DNA from: Lachnospiraceae bacterium
GTDB lineage: Bacteria; Bacillota; Clostridia; Lachnospirales; Lachnospiraceae
Direction of reading: 5' to 3'
Assembly: GCA_900772845.1 (NCBI GenBank)
Contig: CAAGSD010000005.1
Span: forward strand, 10,589 to 74,588
DNA: 64,000 nt
Shown here: in pieces, positions 27,708-36,438 of the stretch
Layout: every line of letters begins with the position of its first letter
Numbering within the stretch: the stretch's first letter is position 1
The notes under the pieces: model-generated
The model's database searches: none
What the model saw: the letters and a program-made list of their open reading frames with translations, nothing else
What the model was told of the DNA's origin: nothing
Position numbers and translations under genes: made by a program

Positions 27708-29090
27708 ATGAGAAAGAAATTACTGGCAAGTGTTCTGGTAGCAGCAATGGCAGCAACAATGTTAGCAGGCTGCGGAAGCACCGATGACAATACAGCAGGA
27801 AGCACTGCTCCTGCAGCATCCACCACAGAAAGCGCAGCAGCAGCTACTACAGTGGCAGCCGATGCAGAATCCATTGTATCTGCACCTACGGAATTAACAT
27901 TCATTTTTGCAGACGGTGATGAGGGAGCTAAGGCTTCCATGAATGAGATCGTTAACAGATTCAATGCGGCATATCCCGATATTACCGTAACTATTGAACC
28001 TGGTAACGGCGGTGCTTACAGCGAATTCCTCAAGACCAAGGACAGCGTCGGTGAGTTCCCCGATGTCATGGAAATGAGAGATACCGCAATGTATGTCAGA
28101 GCTGGAAAATTGGAGCCTCTGTCTGAGGAAGTTACCTCCCTGTTCCGCACCACCACAGAATTTAACGGTCAGGTATACACAGCACCTCTGTCCGGTGAAA
28201 ACACACAGGGTATTATCTACAATAAAAAATATTTTGATGACAATGGCCTTACAGAGCCCGCCACTTATGAAGAGTTCCTGACTCTGTGCCAGACCATTAA
28301 GGATAAAGGCGATATGGCACCGATCGTAGTCGGTGGTCAGGATATCTGGCACATGGGCTTCCTGTTCCACAAAGCTTACAATGATCAGGTACTGAGCAAG
28401 GATCCGGATTTCATTGAGCACTGCTACGAAGGAACCAAGGATTTCTCCGATGAGACCATGAAGGCAGCTTTCCAGGAACTGAAGGATATCTTCCAGTATG
28501 CACAGGATGGCTGGACCTCTACTCCCGATGCCCAGATCACCACTTTCCTGGTAAACGATATGGCAGCTATGATGTACTCCGGTACTCATATGTTCTCCCA
28601 GATCGATGCCGCAGATCCTGACTTCGAGTATGGCTGGTTCGCAGTTCCCAGCCCCGACGGCAAGACCCGGCTGGTAGGAGGAGCAGGAGTGAGTGGACTT
28701 GCAATTTCCGCAGAGGCAGCCCAGGATCCTGATAAGAAAGCAGCGGCAGAAGCTTTCATCAAGTTCTTCTTTGCTCCTGAGAACTACAAAACATACTGTG
28801 AGACATTGAACTTTATCCCTACGACTGTGGATGAGCCGGAATTAGACGTATCTCCCGTATATCTTGAGGTTATTGTAGCAAACGGAGTTGCAGATGATTT
28901 GGCACCGATGTGGAACGGTCGTGTAGGCAACAACGAGCTGCCCCCCGATTTCAGAAACTTTACTTACAAGACCCTGACTGAAGTGCTTCAGGGAACCAGA
29001 GATATTGATTCTGCTTGTGATGAATTAAATAAGACCTGGCAGGTAAGCATTCAGAGCTTTAACCCCGTAACAGGTGTGGGGATCGAATAA
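27708..29090 (+). CDS. ABC transporter sugar-binding lipoprotein (second glycan locus)
   Basis: 460 residues with a signal peptide and lipobox (MLAGC), a Ser/Thr/Ala linker, and a family-1 solute-binding domain (VYTAPLSGENTQGIIYNKKY). AGGAGG precedes the ATG. It belongs with the two permeases behind it and with the YesM/YesN pair at 36-40 kb, a common arrangement for uronic-acid or xylan-type oligosaccharide uptake. Probable ligand is the product of the secreted lyase-like protein. Confidence 0.95.
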   Translation: MRKKLLASVLVAAMAATMLAGCGSTDDNTAGSTAPAASTTESAAAATTVAADAESIVSAPTELTFIFADGDEGAKASMNEIVNRFNAAYPDITVTIEPGNGGAYSEFLKTKDSVGEFPDVMEMRDTAMYVRAGKLEPLSEEVTSLFRTTTEFNGQVYTAPLSGENTQGIIYNKKYFDDNGLTEPATYEEFLTLCQTIKDKGDMAPIVVGGQDIWHMGFLFHKAYNDQVLSKDPDFIEHCYEGTKDFSDETMKAAFQELKDIFQYAQDGWTSTPDAQITTFLVNDMAAMMYSGTHMFSQIDAADPDFEYGWFAVPSPDGKTRLVGGAGVSGLAISAEAAQDPDKKAAAEAFIKFFFAPENYKTYCETLNFIPTTVDEPELDVSPVYLEVIVANGVADDLAPMWNGRVGNNELPPDFRNFTYKTLTEVLQGTRDIDSACDELNKTWQVSIQSFNPVTGVGIE

Positions 29091-29102
29091 TTCAATGATA
29101 AA

Positions 29103-29150
29103 GGATCTCACGCTGTCAGGTAACACTGACAGATGTGGGATTCTTTTTTA
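29103..29150 (+). terminator. Hairpin between binding protein and permease genes
   Basis: CTGTCAG (29113-29119) pairs with CTGACAG (29126-29132), with an outer imperfect stem, followed by TTTTTT. It is a real terminator shape, so read-through into the permeases is probably partial. Confidence 0.75.
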
Positions 29151-29167
29151 GAAAGGAAGGAAATGCA

Positions 29168-30052
29168 ATGCAGAAGAGGAGAAAATTCGATAAAACCGCT
29201 TTTGTTTTTATCGCCCCGGCGTTCATCTTTTTTACACTGTTTATTATAGTACCTACTGTTTCCAGTGTGTATTACAGCTTTACCTCCTGGGATGGTGTCA
29301 GCCCCAATGTAAAATTTATCGGATTGGCGAACTATAAAGAGATCTTTACCAGTGCACGATTCGGAAATGCATTGAAAAATACGATTATACTTACCGTTTT
29401 TATTTCCATATTTGAAAACGCATTCGCTCTTGCACTTGCATTGATCGTGGACAATGTAAGATGGGGCAAGAACTTCTTCCGCAGTGCATTTTACGTTCCG
29501 GTTCTGGTCAGCGGTATTGTATCCGGTTTCATCTGGAAGATCATGTATAATTACAACTTCGGCACCATTAATACAATCCTCAAAGATATTGGTATGGGTG
29601 ATTTCCGACAGGACTGGCTGGGCAACAATAAGCTGACGCTGATCATGATTGGTGTAGTGCTGGTATGGAAGGGTGCAGGCTACTATATGATCATCTATCT
29701 GGCTTCTCTGCAGAGTGTATCCCCGGACCTGATCGAGGCAGCACAGATTGACGGTGCAAGCCCATGGCAGCGTTTTAAGTCTATCACTGTGCCTCTGATC
29801 TCAGGTGCATTTACCATTAACTTTACGTTATCCCTGATCAATGGATTAAAGGTATTCGACCAGATCAACGTTATGACGGACGGCGGTCCCGGATTTACCT
29901 CCGAGACACTGGTATACCTGTTGTATAAGGTAGGCTTTAACGAAGGCAGACAGGGCTTCGGTACGGCAGTCGGCATTATGCTGTTGTTTATCATCATTAT
30001 CCTGAATACACTGCAGCAGAAATTCTTAAGAAGCAGGGAGGTGCAGATGTAA
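29168..30052 (+). CDS. ABC sugar transporter permease, MalF/LplB type
   Basis: About 294 residues with six predicted membrane helices and the EAA loop (IEAAQIDGASPWQRFKSITV). I start it at 29168 (MQKRRKFDKTAF) because GGAAGGAAA lies just upstream; the eleven preceding in-frame codons overlap the terminator. Its stop overlaps the ATG of the next permease. Confidence 0.93.
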   Translation: MQKRRKFDKTAFVFIAPAFIFFTLFIIVPTVSSVYYSFTSWDGVSPNVKFIGLANYKEIFTSARFGNALKNTIILTVFISIFENAFALALALIVDNVRWGKNFFRSAFYVPVLVSGIVSGFIWKIMYNYNFGTINTILKDIGMGDFRQDWLGNNKLTLIMIGVVLVWKGAGYYMIIYLASLQSVSPDLIEAAQIDGASPWQRFKSITVPLISGAFTINFTLSLINGLKVFDQINVMTDGGPGFTSETLVYLLYKVGFNEGRQGFGTAVGIMLLFIIIILNTLQQKFLRSREVQM

Positions 30053-30909
30053 TGAGCAAAGAAAAAGTTATCAGAAAGCCCGTGGAGAAGATTAAGCCCG
30101 GACAGATCGTATTATTTGTAGTTACAGTTCTGTTGGCAATCCTGTTTTTGTATCCGGTGTTCTTCGCACTGATCTCCGCATTCAAGAGTAACGGTGATAT
30201 CCTGAAGAACCCGATTGCATTACCAACCTCCTTTTATACACAGAACTTTAAGGATCTGTTTGCACAGTCCGATTTCGCTACAGCAATCCTTCACTCCGTG
30301 TTTCTGACTGTGGTATCGGAAGTATTGATCGTATGTATCGTGCCTATGGCGGCATACGGGATTGAGAGAAGAAAAAGTAAGACGACATCCCTGATCTACA
30401 CTTATTTCCTGGCAGGTATGATGATTCCTTTTCATCTGTACATGTTCCCTCTGTTCAAGGAAATGAAGATGTTCCATATCTTCGGTAACATGGTGGGACC
30501 TATCGTATGTTACATTTCCGGATCTATTGCCTTCGGTACCTTGTTATATTGCAGCTTCCTGAAAGGCATCCCTCTGGAGATCGAGGAAGCGGCACAGATT
30601 GACGGATGTACTCCATTCCAGACCTTCTGGAAAGTTACCTTCCCTCTTCTCGGACCCTGTACCGGATCCATGGTGATCCTGAATGGTCTGGGAATCTGGA
30701 ATGATTACCTGATGCCTTATCTGGCACTTCCCAGTGGCAAAGCGAAGACTATTACCGTTGAGATCGCATCCTTCGTAGGACAGTACACCGCAAGATGGGA
30801 TATCGTATTTGCAGGAACCGTAATCTCCATCGTGCCTGCATTGATCATCTTCTGTATGTTCCAGAAATACTTCGTAAAAGGAATTACCGCAGGAGCAGCC
30901 AAGGGTTAA
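30052..30909 (+). CDS. ABC sugar transporter permease, MalG type
   Basis: 285 residues, six predicted helices, EAA loop (EEAAQIDGCTPFQTFWKVTF) and GAAKG ending. Its ATG shares a base with the previous stop codon, so the two permeases are translationally coupled and form the channel of this importer. As with the first importer, no ATPase gene is adjacent. Confidence 0.94.
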   Translation: MSKEKVIRKPVEKIKPGQIVLFVVTVLLAILFLYPVFFALISAFKSNGDILKNPIALPTSFYTQNFKDLFAQSDFATAILHSVFLTVVSEVLIVCIVPMAAYGIERRKSKTTSLIYTYFLAGMMIPFHLYMFPLFKEMKMFHIFGNMVGPIVCYISGSIAFGTLLYCSFLKGIPLEIEEAAQIDGCTPFQTFWKVTFPLLGPCTGSMVILNGLGIWNDYLMPYLALPSGKAKTITVEIASFVGQYTARWDIVFAGTVISIVPALIIFCMFQKYFVKGITAGAAKG

Positions 30910-30930
30910 GGGGTTATTTGAGGAGAGAAA

Positions 30931-33900
30931 ATGTTAAACAAAAAAAGAAGATATTTCAAGAAAATCGCTATTTTCATACTGTGTGTGTGTATTCTACAAT
31001 GCATCTGCTTTCCGCTGCACACGAAGGCGGCGGAAAACGCATCACAGGGACTGATAACATCCTATAAACCTACGATAAATCCGGAAGTTAGTAAGACTTC
31101 CGGATTAGTACATCCAGGAGTCGGACTTACGAAGGAACTGTTAAATAATGTACAAGAACAGGTGCGTGCGGGTAAGGATCCCTGGAAGACTTATTTTGAA
31201 GCAATGCTGGAATCGTCTGCTGCTTCAAGAACGCCGGGCATCAAACTGACGGATCCTTCCGGTACAGTGTATAATTCCCAGAGCACCAACAGCAAATTTA
31301 TCTCTGACGCTCTGACTGCATATACACAGGCAATTCTCTATTATGTTACAGGGGATAATGTGTACCGGAAAAATGCGATTACTGTTTTCCGGGCATGGGC
31401 TGATATGAACCCGGATTCCTATGAATACTTCAATGATGCCTGCATCCATACGGGAATTCCCATGAACAGGATGTGCATGGCAGCGGAGATCATCCGCTAT
31501 TCTTCCTATGAACTGACAGAAGGTTACAGTGAGACGGATCTGAAGTGGACCCAGGAGGAGATCGATGCATTTGTGGAGCATCTGGTGAAACCTTCGGTGG
31601 AGACTTTTATGTCCAGTCATGATGAATTTATGAACCAGCATATGTACACTACACTCGGAGCGATGTCTGCGTATCTGTTCATGGATGATGCACAGGGGTA
31701 TGCAAAGACTGTAGAGTGGTTCACTGTCAATGAAGAAGGAGCCAACCCCGGTTTCAACGGATCCATCAGGAGACTGTTCCGCGAGATCACGACCCTTGAC
31801 ACCGTAGGCGGAACTGAGGGCGGCGGGACGCCGTTAGAGACTCCGGTGATACAGCATGTGGAGATGGGAAGAGATCAGGCACATGGTTGTGGAGATCTGA
31901 CCAATGCGACGATCATGGCGCGCCTGCTGCGGGGACAGAATACGAAGGTGGATCCGGCTAAGGGCACGATATCTACTGCCGCAGATGCCGTGGATGCGTA
32001 TGAATTTCTCGATAACCGTATTCTGAAGGCGGCAGACTTTTTCTTCAAATATACCCTGGGGTACTCTTCCAATGACGACTGGACAGCGGTTCCTTTCTCT
32101 ATCAGAGACGGTAAGATCGTAGACATGTATACTGCATTTTCTCCGGAATATCGGGGCCGCTATAAGACAATTAATTTCTGGGATCTGTATACTTATTACA
32201 CTCATATCAAAAAGACAGACCTCAAGGACCAGTATCCGTACTTTTATGAAGGCTTTGAAAAGAAATTCGCATCCAATTATTACTGGAACGGAAAGCGGGT
32301 GATCAACTGGGATAATGTAGATGCAGGCGGAGATTTCTGGCTATGGATCCCCGGCGAAGCGGTGGGGGACTCTGCATATCTGGCAAAGGCACAGAACGAT
32401 TACCAGATCGAGGTAGAGGATCGTGGCTCCATGACGGACAATGCCTCCGCTATGTCCGTGCAGACGGATGGAACGACGGGTTATATCCGGTTCCAAAAAT
32501 CGAATGAACAGAGCAGACTTGGGATGTCGAGCAGTGGTGTGCTGGACCAGCAGACGATTGCGTTCCGGATTCGGACGGATGGAATGGCAACATTGTCTCT
32601 GGAAAACGGCGTCACAGGAAGCATTATTCTGCCGGATACCGGAGGAAACTGGCAGTATGTGACATATACCAGAGCGGAATCGGAAAGCTTTGGGGACTTT
32701 TATTATGTGATCATCTCTGAGATTCAGGGAAGCTATGTGGATATAGACTGTATTGACATTAAGCCTTTGGAGTCCAATGCGGACAGAACAATCACAAAGA
32801 TAGATTTTACTGCCGGAAATGAAAATATCCAACAGGTGACTTATATCGGAGCCCCGCTACAACTTGACTGTCAGGCAACTTCCACTGGGGGAACTGTAAG
32901 CTGTCAGGGAATATCCCTGCCGGAAGGAGCAGCGATTGACGTAAACGGTACACTGACATGGAATCCCCAGACGGTGGGAAACTATCATTTTTATGTCTGT
33001 GCATCCGCAGATGCAACGAGCAGGATCAGAGAGATTGAAATTACTGTGAAGGCAGGCCGTGCGGATGCGGTAGCACAGGCAACGGCAGAGGTAAAGGCGG
33101 AGAACTTTTATACGAGAGCAAGCTATGCAAACTACAAGAAGATCTTTCAGACGGCTATTGCCATGACGGAGGACGGAAGCGCAGATGAAGATTTTTCGAA
33201 ACAATTAAACCAGTTGTGCGAGGCAGTAAAGGAACTGGTCCTGCTGTCTGCGAGACTGGAAAAAGATCCTTATACGGATGGAACTTCCCTCGATTATCCA
33301 CAGATGGTCGTAGAGTCTACCATGGGAGATCAGATTTGGCGTATGACGGATGGACTGGACACTTACTGTGTGTATTCACTGGCAGTAGACAAGGCACATG
33401 TTCTGGATTTTGGTGCGGATTTTAAAATTGCTGCCACAAAATTCGGCTACAAGGCAAGACTTGGATTTTCTGACCGTGTGGCAGGTGTTCAGATCTATGG
33501 CTCTAATGATAACAAAAACTGGACACAACTGACGGTGGGTGAAGCACAATATACGCAACAGTATCAGGAGGTTCAGGTAAAAGAGGAAGAAAAGGGAAAT
33601 GCTTACCGTTATTTAAAAATTATGAAGACCACGGAATATCCGGAGGCATTGCGTGGCGCCATCGGCAATCTGTTGGAATTCGGAGAATTCCGTATTTACG
33701 GAGAACGTTACGAGACAGGAAATGCGTTGGAGAGCATCAGTCTGTCCAGTGTGGATGCAGAGAGCGGACGTATCAAGGCAGGAGACAAGTTAACGATTAC
33801 GGTAACAGCCAGGGAGGCAATCGGAAGTGTGCATGTAAAAGTCCAGAATACGGAAGCGGAAGCTGTGTCAGCTGACGGTGGTATCACATGGACAGCAGAG

Positions 33901-36276
33901 GTTCTGATGACGGAAAACAATGCGATGGGAAAAATAGAAATCGCTGTGGATTATCAGAAGGCAGACGGTACCGCAGGAGATACTGCTTATGCGACAACGG
34001 ATGGATCTTCCCTCTTGCTGATCGATCCGGCGAAGAAAATTAATGTGCTGGATGATGCGGAGTCACTTGGATGCGTGGGAAACCGCAGAGGCAATGTCAC
34101 CGCAGAACAAAATACCAAAAATCTATTTGACGAAAATTTCAGCACTTTTGGGGAACTGAACAATGACAATTCCAGTTATTATCTGGTGGATTTCGGAGAG
34201 GGAACCAGTCTGAAACTGGCTGCAGTACTTTTTATGCCGCGAAATGACCAGGAGGGCAAGCTCTCCAACCGGACAAGTGGGATGAAGGTATGGGGCTCCC
34301 GGGATGGAGAAACATGGACACAGCTGACCGATGCTGTTACGGATGCCACCTACCAGAAATGGTCGATGAAAACAGTGAAAGAGTCTGTGGCAGAGGAAAG
34401 CTTCCGTTATTTCAAGATAGCAGGTGCGCAGTTTGGAAATGCAGAAGAAGTAGAATTTTACGGATGCTTTACGGAGAAAAGGAAGGAAGAACCTTCCGAG
34501 GAAGCGACGGAGATCAATTATCTTGATGGAAGCTGCAGAATCAGCAGATTCAGCCGTCTCGGAGGCGGTGCAAGTGATGATGAGGAACTGATCTTAAAGG
34601 GAGACAAGGATCACAATCCGCTGCAGAACCTCACAGATCAGAAGTCAGCGACTTATGTGGAATATCGGCATGATTCAGGAGTGTCTCCGGCATATCTCCA
34701 ACTGGATTTTACAGAAAATTATAGTGTACAGTTGGATCACTTTACGATTCAGGCAAGACAGGATCAGGTTAATCGTGTGAAACCGACCTTACTTGCAGGA
34801 TCTGATGATGGAAAAAACTGGGTGGATTTGTCAGCAGCAAAACCCCAGGGAACCACGGAACTACAGACGATTGAGATTAAGAAGGAATACAGGGAGAGCT
34901 CCTTCCGCTATCTCAGACTGTATAATTCCGAGTACACAAAGGCCAATAATCAGCCCAATTCCTTTCTGAGTATTGCAGAATTTCATCTCTATGGAGAATT
35001 ACAGAAACAGACAGCAGACAGTACTCTTGAGGAGACATTGGATCAGGCAAGAGACAGCATGGAAGAGAAGCTCGCAGGGATGACGGTACAGCAGGTACAG
35101 GTCACTACACAGGATGCGGCGGAAAATGTCATTCGGGAAAAAGTACAGGAATTGCTGGCACAGATAAAAAAAGAGATAGAAGGATTGGCAGACGCAGAGG
35201 TTACAGTGAAAGCAGAAGCAGCACAGGAGGGATTTGTGGCGGCCATAGAGGGAACTGCGGACGCTCCTATGGGCGTGGACGGAAAATTTGAGTACATGGT
35301 AACTTTGCAGTGCGGAGATACTGTGGCAGTGACAAAGGAACTGCATACTCTGACCATTACGGCGACCGAGTACACAATCCAGGATGTCACAGGCAATGAT
35401 CCGGGCGGAGTACCAACAGCAACGCCGGAGCCTACGGAAGCACCTAAGGAGACAGCAACGCCGGAGCCTACGGAAGCACCTAAGGAGACAGCAACGCCGG
35501 AGCCTACGGAAGCACCTGAGGAGACAGCAATGCCGGAGCCTACGGAAGCACCTAAGGAGACAGCAACGCCGAAGCCTACGGAAGCACCTAAGGAGACAGC
35601 AGCACCAGAGTCTACGGAAGCACCTAAGGAGACAGCAGCACCAGAACCGACACACACGATGGACACAGCATCTACTCCGGAGCCGACACGTTCGTCCGAA
35701 ACATCTGACGCATCAGTTTCCAGAGATCTGCGCAAGAATGAACCTGACTGGAAGCAGATCCAGCGGATGATTGACATAAAAAATATTCGAAACCGCAAGG
35801 ATAGAAATTATCGGAACTCTGACTACCCAAATATCAATGTGATCGTCGAAGGAGGGGGTGAGATTCCTGCCAACATTGTCAACGAGCTTCGCGGAAAAGA
35901 GACAACGCTGGCATTACATGTTGGAAATCAGACAGCATTTAGTCTTACCGGAACCAATATTCCCACAGGAATGCTGGCGAGACCGATTCATATTTCACTG
36001 TGCGAAAGCCGTGCCGATAAGCAGGCTACGGAAAGACTGCTCCAAAACACAATTACGAGTCGAACCATTTCATTTACAGGAGACAGGGAGTGCGGTCTGA
36101 TGAACCTGCATGTGGGGCTTGGGGCGCATAATGCAGGAAAAATAGCGACACTGTACCGTTATTCCGATACACGCAAGGACTATGTATATCAGGGATTCTA
36201 TCCGATTACCCGGAATGGACAGGCAATGTTCAGACTTCATGGAGATGGTGATTATATGGTGACGGTTATAAATTAG
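30931..36276 (+). CDS. 1781-residue secreted multidomain protein with N-terminal alginate-lyase-like toroid
   Basis: A signal peptide (residues 1 to about 34, ending TKAAEN) precedes an alpha-helical toroid at about 55-500 resembling the alginate-lyase superfamily (VHPGVGLTKELLNNV; GIPMNRMCMAAEII; NQHMYTTLGAMSAY). Then follow a beta module to about 620, an Ig-like putative domain, a short FIVAR-like helical piece near 715-770, an F5/8 type C module at about 780-930, an Ig-like domain, two further F5/8 modules at about 1040-1180 and 1200-1355, a helical segment, a Pro/Thr/Glu repeat linker (1495-1574) and a C-terminal beta domain. No LPXTG or SLH anchor is seen. A lyase role is inferred from the toroid and from GH88 in the same locus; PL38-like families are candidates. 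AGGAGAG precedes the ATG. Confidence 0.8.
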   Translation: MLNKKRRYFKKIAIFILCVCILQCICFPLHTKAAENASQGLITSYKPTINPEVSKTSGLVHPGVGLTKELLNNVQEQVRAGKDPWKTYFEAMLESSAASRTPGIKLTDPSGTVYNSQSTNSKFISDALTAYTQAILYYVTGDNVYRKNAITVFRAWADMNPDSYEYFNDACIHTGIPMNRMCMAAEIIRYSSYELTEGYSETDLKWTQEEIDAFVEHLVKPSVETFMSSHDEFMNQHMYTTLGAMSAYLFMDDAQGYAKTVEWFTVNEEGANPGFNGSIRRLFREITTLDTVGGTEGGGTPLETPVIQHVEMGRDQAHGCGDLTNATIMARLLRGQNTKVDPAKGTISTAADAVDAYEFLDNRILKAADFFFKYTLGYSSNDDWTAVPFSIRDGKIVDMYTAFSPEYRGRYKTINFWDLYTYYTHIKKTDLKDQYPYFYEGFEKKFASNYYWNGKRVINWDNVDAGGDFWLWIPGEAVGDSAYLAKAQNDYQIEVEDRGSMTDNASAMSVQTDGTTGYIRFQKSNEQSRLGMSSSGVLDQQTIAFRIRTDGMATLSLENGVTGSIILPDTGGNWQYVTYTRAESESFGDFYYVIISEIQGSYVDIDCIDIKPLESNADRTITKIDFTAGNENIQQVTYIGAPLQLDCQATSTGGTVSCQGISLPEGAAIDVNGTLTWNPQTVGNYHFYVCASADATSRIREIEITVKAGRADAVAQATAEVKAENFYTRASYANYKKIFQTAIAMTEDGSADEDFSKQLNQLCEAVKELVLLSARLEKDPYTDGTSLDYPQMVVESTMGDQIWRMTDGLDTYCVYSLAVDKAHVLDFGADFKIAATKFGYKARLGFSDRVAGVQIYGSNDNKNWTQLTVGEAQYTQQYQEVQVKEEEKGNAYRYLKIMKTTEYPEALRGAIGNLLEFGEFRIYGERYETGNALESISLSSVDAESGRIKAGDKLTITVTAREAIGSVHVKVQNTEAEAVSADGGITWTAEVLMTENNAMGKIEIAVDYQKADGTAGDTAYATTDGSSLLLIDPAKKINVLDDAESLGCVGNRRGNVTAEQNTKNLFDENFSTFGELNNDNSSYYLVDFGEGTSLKLAAVLFMPRNDQEGKLSNRTSGMKVWGSRDGETWTQLTDAVTDATYQKWSMKTVKESVAEESFRYFKIAGAQFGNAEEVEFYGCFTEKRKEEPSEEATEINYLDGSCRISRFSRLGGGASDDEELILKGDKDHNPLQNLTDQKSATYVEYRHDSGVSPAYLQLDFTENYSVQLDHFTIQARQDQVNRVKPTLLAGSDDGKNWVDLSAAKPQGTTELQTIEIKKEYRESSFRYLRLYNSEYTKANNQPNSFLSIAEFHLYGELQKQTADSTLEETLDQARDSMEEKLAGMTVQQVQVTTQDAAENVIREKVQELLAQIKKEIEGLADAEVTVKAEAAQEGFVAAIEGTADAPMGVDGKFEYMVTLQCGDTVAVTKELHTLTITATEYTIQDVTGNDPGGVPTATPEPTEAPKETATPEPTEAPKETATPEPTEAPEETAMPEPTEAPKETATPKPTEAPKETAAPESTEAPKETAAPEPTHTMDTASTPEPTRSSETSDASVSRDLRKNEPDWKQIQRMIDIKNIRNRKDRNYRNSDYPNINVIVEGGGEIPANIVNELRGKETTLALHVGNQTAFSLTGTNIPTGMLARPIHISLCESRADKQATERLLQNTITSRTISFTGDRECGLMNLHVGLGAHNAGKIATLYRYSDTRKDYVYQGFYPITRNGQAMFRLHGDGDYMVTVIN
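35413..35650 (+). repeat. Tandem PEPTEAPKETAT-coding repeats
   Basis: About seven degenerate 36-base units encode a Pro/Thr/Glu-rich linker in the large secreted protein. The low-complexity DNA creates long spurious frames on both strands. Likely a cell-wall-spanning spacer and a length-variable site. Confidence 0.9.
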
Positions 36277-36314
36277 ACCTATAATTAAACGGAACCGGAT
36301 CATCAGATCCACAG

Positions 36315-36361
36315 AGGAATCTCATTCTGCATCAAGAATGCGGAAAGGGATTCCTTTTTTG
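36315..36361 (+). terminator. Terminator after the large secreted protein
   Basis: AGGAATC (36315-36321) pairs with GATTCCT (36349-36355), with an inner CATTCT/AGAATG stem, followed by TTTTTT. Confidence 0.85.
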
Positions 36362-36438
36362 CACAGAGTTGCTTTTTTTGTTGTCGTTTGCTATCCTGTT
36401 ATTGTACTATTATGGTATTTTTTACGAAGGGGAATACG

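Noticed and set aside
34999..35798. Antisense frames rich in Arg/Cys/Leu or Ser/Val/Gly over the secreted protein
   Set aside because: They mirror the tandem PEPTEAPKETAT DNA; low-complexity artefacts.
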